From: UMGS1994 sp944386155
Lineage (GTDB): Bacteria > Bacillota > Clostridia > TANB77 > CAG-508
NCBI GenBank assembly: GCA_963931085.1
Contig: OZ006973.1
Span: 124,001 to 188,000, forward strand
Length of the DNA stretch: 64,000 bases
Direction: 5' to 3'
Shown: positions 52,601 to 61,018 of the stretch, piece after piece
Layout: every line of letters begins with the position of its first letter
Position numbering within the stretch: position 1 is the stretch's first letter
The notes under the pieces: model-generated
What the model was told of the DNA's origin: nothing
The model's database searches: none
Seen by the model: only the letters and a program-made list of their open reading frames with translations
Position numbers and translations under genes: made by a program

Positions 52601-52864
52601 TTATTTCATTGAATTTAATTTTTTTGCTAAGTTAGATTTTTTTCTAGAAGCAGTATTTGCTTTGATTACACCTTTTGTGCAAGCTTGATCTATTTTCTTA
52701 ACAGCATTTTTAAATTCTACTGTTGCATTTTCTTTCTCTCCAGCTTCAACAGCTTCTTCGAATTTTTTAACAGCAGTTTTATATGCTGATTTAACCATAT
52801 TGTTTTGTAAAGTTTTCTTTTCGATAACACTAACTCTCTTGATAGCTGATTTAATATTTGGCAT
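52601..52864 (-). CDS. rpsT: 30S ribosomal protein S20
   Basis: 87 residues from ATG 52864, six bases after AGGAGGTG; the longer frame to 52936 has no support. The sequence MPNIKSAIKRVSVIEKKTLQ and the basic end SRKKSNLAKKLNSMK are typical of S20, which binds 16S rRNA early in small-subunit assembly. Divergent from the rpoBC operon. Confidence 0.95.
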   Translation of the reverse strand: MPNIKSAIKRVSVIEKKTLQNNMVKSAYKTAVKKFEEAVEAGEKENATVEFKNAVKKIDQACTKGVIKANTASRKKSNLAKKLNSMK

Positions 52865-52998
52865 GTGTGACACCTCCTCTTGGTCTAAAGTAAATTTTAC
52901 TTCATATATTCTAACACGAGAAACATAATAATGCAAGTGTTTTTAGCGAAAATATGAAAAATAAGCTAAAAACTTTTAAAAATAATGCCTTAAAATCC

Positions 52999-53028
52999 TT
53001 GACGCCTTACGGAAGTGCGTGGTATAAT
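52999..53028 (+). promoter_or_regulatory. Promoter of rpoB-rpoC
   Basis: TTGACG 52999-53004, 18-base spacer, TATAAT 53023-53028. The operon starts here rather than from an upstream rplJ-rplL unit. Confidence 0.8.
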
Positions 53029-53052
53029 ATAGTAGCTTAAATTTAATATTTA

Positions 53053-53223
53053 AAGGAGAGGAATTATTTAAAAGAGGAACTACATGTAAGTTTGTTTTTT
53101 GGCAGGGAATGAGCCTAAATGTAAAAACCTTTTAAATAAGAGGGACTCCTTATAAAATATATCAACCTGCTTAAATTTTTCTAATTTGACTGCCAATCAA
53201 ATTAAGAATAGAAATTAGGGGTG
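53053..53223 (+). promoter_or_regulatory. Structured leader of rpoB
   Basis: A long interrupted stem joins AAGGAG (53053-53058) and TTATTTAAAAG (53064-53074) to CTTTTAAATAA (53129-53139) and CTCCTT (53146-53151). Further down, CTAATTTGA (53181-53189) can pair with TCAAATTA (53197-53204), or its first seven bases with AAATTAG (53212-53218), which includes part of the ribosome site AGGGGTG (53217-53223). Two exclusive folds could therefore hide or expose the rpoB start. I cannot match it to a named leader family. Confidence 0.55.
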
Positions 53224-53230
53224 ATTTTTT

Positions 53231-56200
53231 TTGGTTAAAGTAAAAGACATTAAGCATGAAAAATGCGTAAGAAAAACTTTTGCTAAGATAGGTGATGCAA
53301 TAGACATGCCTAACTTTATTAAGGTTCAAAAAGACTCATACGATTGGTTTATCAAAGAAGGTCTAGGAGAAGTTTTAAATGATATTTCTCCAATTATTGA
53401 CTATTCTGGAAACCTAGTACTTGAGTTTTTTGATTATTACATGGAGGATAAGACAAAATATACTTTAGAAGAAGCTAAAGAAAGAGATGCTACTTATTCT
53501 ACAAGACTTCATGTAAAAGTAAGACTTATTAATAGGGAAACAGGAGAAATTAAAGAACAAGAGATTTATTTAGGAGATTTCCCTCTTATGACAGACAGTG
53601 GTACATTTGTTATAAATGGTGCTGAGAGAGTTGTCGTAAGCCAATTAGTTCGTTCTCCAGGATGTTATTATGATTCAAGCTATGATAAGACAGGTAAAAA
53701 GCTATATACAGCAACTGTAATGCCAATAAGAGGAGCTTGGCTTGAATATGAAACAGATAGTAATGATGTTTTCTATGTAAGAATTGATAGAACTAGAAAA
53801 TTACCAGTAACATCATTAATGAGAGCAATAGGTTTAGAAACAGATGAACAAATGATTGATCTATTTGGCGAAGAAGATAAACTTGTTGCAACTATCGCTA
53901 AAGATACTGTTAAAAATCAAAAAGATGCTTTAATTGAAATCTACAAAAAATTAAGACCTGGTGAATTACCAACAGTAGATGCTGCAAGAAACTTATTTAA
54001 TGGATTATTCTTCGATGATAGAAGATATGACTTAGCTAGAGTCGGTAGATATAAATATAATAAAAAATTAAGTTTAGCATCTAGAATAAGAAACTTAGTT
54101 TCTTATGACACTATAGTTAATCCACAAACTGGTGAAGTTCTTGTGGAAAAAGATGAAGTAATTTCAAAAGAAGTTGCAGATGAAATCCAAAATTCAGGAA
54201 TTAATATCGTAGATGTTAAAGTTGAAGATAAGAAAGTAAGAGTAATTGGTAACGGAACTGTAGATATTAAAGCTTTTGTTGACGAGTCAGTATTAGCTAA
54301 ACTTGAAAAACCAATTAAAGAATATGTTAATTATGAAGTATTAAAAACAATACTTGATACAACAGACGACAAAGATTTAGCTAAAGTTATTGAAGAAAGA
54401 AGAACAGAACTTGTTCCAAAACATATTACAACAGAAGATATAATAGGATCATTAAGTTATTTATTTAACTTAGATCACGGATTAGGAAAAATTGATGATA
54501 TTGACCACTTAGGAAATAGAAGAATTAGATGTGTAGGTGAATTATTACAAAATCAATTTAGAATTGGTTTAACAAGACTTGAAAGAGTTGTTCGTGAGAG
54601 AATGACAATTCAAGACTTAGATATAGTAACACCACAAACATTAATTAATACAAAACCTATCACTTCATCAATAAGAGAATTCTTTGGAAGTTCTCAGTTA
54701 TCACAATTTATGGATCAAACAAACCCACTTTCAGAATTAACTCATAAGAGAAGAATTTCTGCATTAGGACCTGGAGGTCTTTCAAGAGAAAGAGCTGGAT
54801 TTGAGGTTAGAGACGTTCATTATACTCACTATGGTAGATTATGTCCTATAGAGTCTCCAGAAGGACCAAACATTGGACTTATATCTGCACTTTCTACATT
54901 TGCTATTATAAATGAGTATGGATTTGTTGAAACTCCATATAGAAAAGTTGATAAAGAAACAGGAAAATTAACTGATGAAGTTACATATATGACAGCAGAT
55001 GAAGAAGACGGTTTAGTAATAGCTCAAGCTAATGAGCCAAGAGATGAAGAAGGTAGATTCATAAATAAGAGAATTAGAGTTAGATACTTAAATGATGTTA
55101 CAGCTGTTGAAAAAGAAAGAGTAGATTATGTTGATGTATCACCAAAACAATTAGTTTCTGTTGGTGCAGCTATGATACCTTTCTTAGAGCATGATGATGC
55201 AAACCGTGCCCTAATGGGTGCTAACATGCAACGTCAAGCAGTTCCTTTAATGATTACAGAATCACCTATAGTTGGAACAGGTATTGAATATCAAGCAGCT
55301 AAAGATTCTGGAATATTAATTTTAGCTGATGAAGATGGAACAATAGACAGAGTAACAGGAGATGAAATTGTTCTTAAAACAGAAAAAGGAACAAAGAAAA
55401 CATATAAATTACATAAATTTAAGAGAACTAATGGTTCTACATGTATAAACCAAAGACCAATAGTAAAAGTTGGTGAAACAGTAAAAAGAGGAGACGTTAT
55501 AGCTGACGGACCTGCTACTGATAAAGGTGAAATGGCATTAGGTAAAAACTTAATTATAGCTTTCACAACATGGGAAGGTTATAACTACGAGGATGCTATT
55601 TTATTAAATGAAAGATTAGTAAAAGAAGATGTTTTAACATCTATTCATATTGAAGATTATGACTGCGAATGTCGTGATACAAAACTTGGACCAGAAGAAA
55701 TCACAAGAGATATACCAAATGTTGGTGAAGATAGCTTAAAAGATCTTGATGAAGAAGGTATCATAAGAGTTGGTGCTGAAGTAAGACCAGGAGATATCTT
55801 AGTTGGTAAAGTTACACCAAAAGGAGAGACTGAACTTACTGCTGAAGAGAGATTATTAAGAGCAATATTCGGTGAGAAAGCAAGAGAAGTTAGAGATAAT
55901 TCACTTCGTGTTCCACATGGTGAATCTGGAACTGTAGTAGATGTAAAAGTATTTACTAGAGAAAATTCAGATGAATTAGGACCAGGTGTAAATAAAATTA
56001 TAAGAATTTATATAGCTCAAAAGAGAAAAATATCAGTTGGAGATAAAATGGCTGGACGTCATGGTAACAAAGGTGTTATTTCAAGAATACTTCCAACAGA
56101 AGATATGCCATTTATGCCAGATGGTACTCCAGTAGATGTTGTACTTAACCCACTTGGTGTTCCTTCTCGTATGAACTTAGGTCAAGTTCTTGAAGTACAC

Positions 56201-56995
56201 CTAGGAGCAGCAGCTAGATTATTAAATTGGAAAGTTGCTACACCAGTATTTGATGGTGCTTCAGAAGAAGATATTGAGGAATGCTTAAAAATGGCTGGAC
56301 TTGAGACAAATGGTAAGACAATACTATATGATGGTAGAACTGGTGAACCATTTGATAAACCAATTACAGTTGGTGTTATGTATATGCTTAAATTACACCA
56401 CTTAGTAGATGATAAAATCCACGCTCGTTCTACTGGACCATATGGAATGGTTACACAACAACCACTTGGTGGTAAAGCACAATTTGGTGGACAAAGATTT
56501 GGTGAGATGGAAGTTTGGGCACTTGAAGCTTATGGTGCAGCTTACACATTACAAGAAATCTTAACTGTAAAATCTGATGATGTTAACGGAAGAGTAAAAA
56601 CTTATGAAGCTATAGTTAAAGGTGAAAATATTCCTGAACCAGGAATTCCAGAAAGCTTTAAAGTTTTAATAAAAGAACTTCAATCATTAGGACTTGATGT
56701 AAAACTATATTCTGATAAAGACGAAGAATTAGAATTAAAAGAAAGCGTTGATGAAGGAATAGAACTTACAGAAGATCAAGGAAGACAAATGATGGAAGAA
56801 GAAATGCTTGCAGAACAAAATGAAGGAATGCAAGAAGTTTCAGAAGAAGATGAAATGGATCTTGATGATATCGAATCTGATGATTTATTTAATGAATTAT
56901 TAGAAGATGATGATTTAGCTTCTGATAATATATTAGAAGATCTAGATATAGATCCAGATATGAACCCAGATTTAAATAGAGATGACAATATGTAG
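53231..56995 (+). CDS. rpoB: DNA-directed RNA polymerase subunit beta
   Basis: 1254 residues from TTG 53231, seven bases after AGGGGTG. All beta-subunit landmarks are present, including the rifampicin region SSQLSQFMDQTNPLSELTHK with unaltered typical residues, the GERVVVSQLVRSPG-like fork region and the C-terminal clamp segment RFGEMEVWALEAYGAAYTLQ. A strongly acidic C-terminal extension of about 70 residues follows. rplJ and rplL are not upstream in this window. Confidence 0.98.
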   Translation: MVKVKDIKHEKCVRKTFAKIGDAIDMPNFIKVQKDSYDWFIKEGLGEVLNDISPIIDYSGNLVLEFFDYYMEDKTKYTLEEAKERDATYSTRLHVKVRLINRETGEIKEQEIYLGDFPLMTDSGTFVINGAERVVVSQLVRSPGCYYDSSYDKTGKKLYTATVMPIRGAWLEYETDSNDVFYVRIDRTRKLPVTSLMRAIGLETDEQMIDLFGEEDKLVATIAKDTVKNQKDALIEIYKKLRPGELPTVDAARNLFNGLFFDDRRYDLARVGRYKYNKKLSLASRIRNLVSYDTIVNPQTGEVLVEKDEVISKEVADEIQNSGINIVDVKVEDKKVRVIGNGTVDIKAFVDESVLAKLEKPIKEYVNYEVLKTILDTTDDKDLAKVIEERRTELVPKHITTEDIIGSLSYLFNLDHGLGKIDDIDHLGNRRIRCVGELLQNQFRIGLTRLERVVRERMTIQDLDIVTPQTLINTKPITSSIREFFGSSQLSQFMDQTNPLSELTHKRRISALGPGGLSRERAGFEVRDVHYTHYGRLCPIESPEGPNIGLISALSTFAIINEYGFVETPYRKVDKETGKLTDEVTYMTADEEDGLVIAQANEPRDEEGRFINKRIRVRYLNDVTAVEKERVDYVDVSPKQLVSVGAAMIPFLEHDDANRALMGANMQRQAVPLMITESPIVGTGIEYQAAKDSGILILADEDGTIDRVTGDEIVLKTEKGTKKTYKLHKFKRTNGSTCINQRPIVKVGETVKRGDVIADGPATDKGEMALGKNLIIAFTTWEGYNYEDAILLNERLVKEDVLTSIHIEDYDCECRDTKLGPEEITRDIPNVGEDSLKDLDEEGIIRVGAEVRPGDILVGKVTPKGETELTAEERLLRAIFGEKAREVRDNSLRVPHGESGTVVDVKVFTRENSDELGPGVNKIIRIYIAQKRKISVGDKMAGRHGNKGVISRILPTEDMPFMPDGTPVDVVLNPLGVPSRMNLGQVLEVHLGAAARLLNWKVATPVFDGASEEDIEECLKMAGLETNGKTILYDGRTGEPFDKPITVGVMYMLKLHHLVDDKIHARSTGPYGMVTQQPLGGKAQFGGQRFGEMEVWALEAYGAAYTLQEILTVKSDDVNGRVKTYEAIVKGENIPEPGIPESFKVLIKELQSLGLDVKLYSDKDEELELKESVDEGIELTEDQGRQMMEEEMLAEQNEGMQEVSEEDEMDLDDIESDDLFNELLEDDDLASDNILEDLDIDPDMNPDLNRDDNM

Positions 56996-57000
56996 TTTCG

Positions 57001-57018
57001 GGTAGCTTTATAGCTACC
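57001..57018 (+). other. Hairpin between rpoB and rpoC
   Basis: GGTAGCT-TTAT-AGCTACC. There is no T run, so it is probably an mRNA processing or stability element. Confidence 0.5.
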
Positions 57019-57149
57019 TTAGAAACAAACAAATACAACTTAATATTATCTAAAAATTTAAATAGATTACATTAGAATATGTGCAGCAGTGTATAATTTA
57101 TTTAAATAATTGGATGCCAAAATTTAAATTTAGGAGGCTACCAATAATA

Positions 57150-60100
57150 ATGGAAGAATTGGAAGTATTTAATAAGCTAAAAATAGGTTTAGCTTCAGAT
57201 GAAAAAATTAGAGAATGGTCAAAAGGTGAAGTAAAAAAACCTGAGACTATAAACTATAGAACATTAAAACCAGAAAAAGATGGACTATTTTGTGAAAAAA
57301 TATTTGGTCCAACAAAAGACTGGGAATGTCACTGTGGAAAATATAAGAGAGTAAGATATAAAGGTATAGTTTGTGACAGATGTGGTGTTGAAGTAACTAA
57401 AGCTAAAGTAAGAAGAGAAAGAATGGGTCACATTGAACTTGCTGCCCCAATAGCTCATATTTGGTATTTCAAAGGAATTCCAAGTAGAATAGCTTTACTT
57501 TTAGATATATCACCAAGAAGTCTAGAAAAAGTAATATACTTTGCATCTTACATTGTAATTGATAAAGGTACATCAGGATTATTAAAAAATCAAGTATTAA
57601 CAGAAAAAGAATTCCATGAAGCTGAAGAGAAATATGGAAGAGGTTCTTTTAAAGCTGAAATGGGAGCTGAAGCTTTAAGAAAATTACTAGCAGAAATAGA
57701 TCTTGAAAAATTATCTAAGAAATTAAAGAAAGAACTTGAAAAAGCTAGTGAGCAAAAGAAGGCTAAATTAATAAAAAGATTAGATACTGTTGAATCATTT
57801 AGATTATCTGGAAACAAACCAGAATGGATGATTATGAGCGTTATCCCAGTTATTCCACCAGATTTAAGACCAATGGTACAATTAGATGGTGGTAGATTCG
57901 CAACATCAGATTTAAATGATTTATACAGAAGAGTTATAAACAGAAATAACAGATTAAAAAGATTATTAGAATTAGGAGCTCCAGAAATAATTGTAAGAAA
58001 TGAAAAGAGAATGTTACAAGAATCTGTAGACGCCCTAATAGATAATGGTAGACGTGGAAGACCAGTAACAGGTGCTGGAAATAGACCATTAAAATCTCTA
58101 TCAGATTTATTAAAAGGAAAACAAGGTAGATTCCGTCAAAACCTACTAGGTAAGAGAGTTGACTACTCTGGACGTTCAGTTATCGTTGTAGGTCCAGAAC
58201 TTAAGATTTACCAATGTGGACTTCCAAAAGAAATGGCAGTTGAATTATTCAAACCATTTGTTATGAAAGAATTAGTTGGAAGAGGATTAGCACATAATAT
58301 TAAAAATGCTAAAAGAATGGTTGAAAGATTAAGACCAGAAGTATGGGATATATTAGAAGATGTTATAAAAGATCATCCAGTAATGTTAAACCGTGCTCCT
58401 ACACTACATAGATTAGGTATTCAAGCATTCCAACCAATACTTGTTGAAGGTAGAGCAATCAAACTTCATCCATTAGTTTGTACAGCATTTAATGCTGACT
58501 TTGACGGTGACCAGATGGCTGTTCACGTACCACTTTCACCAGAAGCACAAGCAGAAGCTAGATATTTAATGCTTTCTGTAAATAACCTTTTAAAACCACA
58601 AGATGGTAAACCAGTTACAGTACCAACACAAGATATGATCTTAGGTGCTTATTACTTAACAATGCAAATAGATGGCGAAAAAGGTGAAGGAATGTACTTC
58701 TCTAGCAAGGATGAAGCTTTAATGGCTTATCAAAATGGAGATGTAGGATTACATGCTAAAGTTAGAGTAAGAATGACTAAAGAATTAGAAAATGGTGAAA
58801 TTAAACAAAAAACTATTAATGCAACTGTAGGTAGATTAATATACAATGAGGGAATTCCACAAGATTTAGGTTTTGTTGATAGAACAGATCCTGAAAAAGA
58901 ATTTGATTTAGAAATTGATTTCCCTGTAATTAAAAAGAATTTAGGACAAATAGTTGCAAAATGTATAAATGCACATGGGTTATCTGAAACTGCAGAAGTT
59001 CTAGATTATATAAAAGCAACTGGTTATAAATATTCTACAAAAGGTGCTATTACAGTATCTGTTGCAGATGTTGCAGTACCAGAAGCTAAAAAAGATATCC
59101 TAGAAAAAGCAGAAGAAGATGTTGAAAACATATTAAAACAATTTAAACGTGGTTTAATAACTGAATCTGAAAGATATGATGCAGTAATTAAAGTATGGGA
59201 AAAAGCTACTTCAGATGTTACTGAAGCTATGAAAGCAAACTTTGATGAATTAAACCCAATATACATGATGGCACAATCTGGAGCCAGAGGTAATATGAAC
59301 CAATTAAGACAAATAGCAGGTATGCGTGGACTTATGGCTAACACATCAGGTAAAGCCGTTGAAATTCCAGTTAAATCTTGTTTCCGTGAAGGTCTAGATG
59401 CTTTAGAGTACTTTATTTCTTCACACGGTGCTAGAAAAGGTTTAACAGATACTGCTTTAAGAACAGCTGACTCTGGATATTTAACAAGAAGATTAGTTGA
59501 TGTTTCACAAGATGTTATTATAAGAATTGATGATTGTGGAACACATGATGGAATTGATGTAGAAGAAATTAAAGATGGAAATCAAGTATTAGAGAAATTA
59601 GAAGAGAGATTAGTAGGTAGATTTGTAATAGAAGATTTATATTCACCAGATGGAAAAGAACTTCTAGTAGATAGCAATACAATGATTACAGATAAAATAG
59701 CTAAAAATATAGTAGACCATGGAATAACTAAAGTTAGAGTACGTTCTATCTTAGGATGTAGAGCAAAACATGGGGTATGTAGTAAATGTTATGGTATGGG
59801 ACTTGCTACAAGAGAAAAAGTAAACATAGGAGAAACCGTAGGTATTATAGCTGCACAATCAATTGGTGAGCCTGGTACACAGCTTACTATGAGAACATTC
59901 CATACAGGTGGTGTAGCTGGTGGAGATATCACACAAGGTCTTCCTAGAGTTGAAGAATTATTTGAAGCTAGAAATCCTAAAGGTTTAGCTGTAATTTCTG
60001 AAATTGATGGTAAAGTAAGTATCAATAATGATAAGAAGAGAAAAGAAGTTACAGTTACAGGAAAAGATGATTCTAAGACTTATGTAATTAGCTTTGGTTC

Positions 60101-60701
60101 AAAACTTCGTGTAAAAGATGGAGATGAAATTAAAGCTGCTGATCAAATTACAGAAGGAAGTATAAATCCAAATGATTTACTAACAATTAAAGGACCAGAA
60201 GGTGTATATAACTACATTATTTCAGAAGTTCAAAAAGTTTATAGAAACCAAGGTGTTGATATTAATGATAAACATATTGAAGTTATAGCAAGACAAATGC
60301 TTAAGAAAGTAAGAGTAGAAGATGCTGGTGATACAGGCTTATTTACAGCTTCTTTAGTAGATATGTACGAATTTGAAGAAGTTAATGAAAAAGCTATAGC
60401 AGAAGGAAAGAGACCAGCTACTGGTAAGAGAGTATTACTTGGTATTACTAAAGCTTCTCTTGCAACAGATAGTTTCTTATCTGCAGCATCATTCCAAGAG
60501 ACAACAAAGATCTTAACAGAAGCTGCGATAAAAGGAAAAGTAGATTCACTAATGGGATTAAAAGAAAATGTTATCATTGGTAAACTAATTCCTGCAGGTA
60601 CTGGAATGAGAAGATTAAAAGATGTTGAAATAAATACTAGAATAAAATCTGAAGAAGAAAAAGAGGAAGAAGAATTAGCTGAAATGATTAGAAATGAGTA
60701 A
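57150..60701 (+). CDS. rpoC: DNA-directed RNA polymerase subunit beta'
   Basis: 1183 residues from ATG 57150, 12 bases after AGGAGG; the longer frame from 57081 lacks a ribosome site. Seen in order: N-terminal zinc site (CHCGKYKR, CDRCGVEV), catalytic NADFDGDQMAVH with the three Asp that hold magnesium, the trigger-loop region MRGLMANTSGKAVEIP, the second zinc site (CRAKHGVCSKCYG) and the C-terminal GEPGTQLTMRTFHTGG region. Length is normal for a Firmicute beta' subunit. Confidence 0.98.
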   Translation: MEELEVFNKLKIGLASDEKIREWSKGEVKKPETINYRTLKPEKDGLFCEKIFGPTKDWECHCGKYKRVRYKGIVCDRCGVEVTKAKVRRERMGHIELAAPIAHIWYFKGIPSRIALLLDISPRSLEKVIYFASYIVIDKGTSGLLKNQVLTEKEFHEAEEKYGRGSFKAEMGAEALRKLLAEIDLEKLSKKLKKELEKASEQKKAKLIKRLDTVESFRLSGNKPEWMIMSVIPVIPPDLRPMVQLDGGRFATSDLNDLYRRVINRNNRLKRLLELGAPEIIVRNEKRMLQESVDALIDNGRRGRPVTGAGNRPLKSLSDLLKGKQGRFRQNLLGKRVDYSGRSVIVVGPELKIYQCGLPKEMAVELFKPFVMKELVGRGLAHNIKNAKRMVERLRPEVWDILEDVIKDHPVMLNRAPTLHRLGIQAFQPILVEGRAIKLHPLVCTAFNADFDGDQMAVHVPLSPEAQAEARYLMLSVNNLLKPQDGKPVTVPTQDMILGAYYLTMQIDGEKGEGMYFSSKDEALMAYQNGDVGLHAKVRVRMTKELENGEIKQKTINATVGRLIYNEGIPQDLGFVDRTDPEKEFDLEIDFPVIKKNLGQIVAKCINAHGLSETAEVLDYIKATGYKYSTKGAITVSVADVAVPEAKKDILEKAEEDVENILKQFKRGLITESERYDAVIKVWEKATSDVTEAMKANFDELNPIYMMAQSGARGNMNQLRQIAGMRGLMANTSGKAVEIPVKSCFREGLDALEYFISSHGARKGLTDTALRTADSGYLTRRLVDVSQDVIIRIDDCGTHDGIDVEEIKDGNQVLEKLEERLVGRFVIEDLYSPDGKELLVDSNTMITDKIAKNIVDHGITKVRVRSILGCRAKHGVCSKCYGMGLATREKVNIGETVGIIAAQSIGEPGTQLTMRTFHTGGVAGGDITQGLPRVEELFEARNPKGLAVISEIDGKVSINNDKKRKEVTVTGKDDSKTYVISFGSKLRVKDGDEIKAADQITEGSINPNDLLTIKGPEGVYNYIISEVQKVYRNQGVDINDKHIEVIARQMLKKVRVEDAGDTGLFTASLVDMYEFEEVNEKAIAEGKRPATGKRVLLGITKASLATDSFLSAASFQETTKILTEAAIKGKVDSLMGLKENVIIGKLIPAGTGMRRLKDVEINTRIKSEEEKEEEELAEMIRNE

Positions 60702-60725
60702 TCTTTAGATATCTTAAAAATTATT

Positions 60726-60777
60726 AAAGAGTTTAATTTTGTAAAATGTTTAATTTACAAGTTAAACTCTTTTTTTA
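60726..60777 (+). terminator. Terminator of rpoB-rpoC
   Basis: Nested stem AAAGAGTTTAA / TTAAACTCTTT enclosing TTGTAAA / TTTACAA, then seven T. Confidence 0.85.
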
Positions 60778-60844
60778 TGTAATTATTTTTTAATCTAGTA
60801 AAATAATTTAAATGTAAACAAAAAGAAATAATAAGGAAAGAATC

Positions 60845-60886
60845 ATGAAAAAACATTATAAAGACTATAGCCGTAAAAGAATTTAA
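60845..60886 (+). CDS. Possible 13-residue micro-ORF
   Basis: ATG 60845 after AAGGAAAG reads MKKHYKDYSRKRI and stops. It may be a leader peptide, a remnant of a longer gene or chance. It is the only coding signal in the 317-base stretch between rpoC and the peptidase gene. Confidence 0.25.
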   Translation: MKKHYKDYSRKRI

Positions 60887-60948
60887 AACTATTTGTTTTC
60901 TCATAAACTTTTTCATATTTTTTTATTCATAAATGTATATAAAACATA

Positions 60949-60977
60949 TTGAAAAAAAGATAAAAAATGTATATATT
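60949..60977 (+). promoter_or_regulatory. Promoter of the C1 peptidase gene
   Basis: TTGAAA 60949-60954, 17-base spacer, TATATT 60972-60977. Confidence 0.55.
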
Positions 60978-61018
60978 ATAATATATAAATATATTTTAAT
61001 GGAGAAGTGTGGAGAAAA

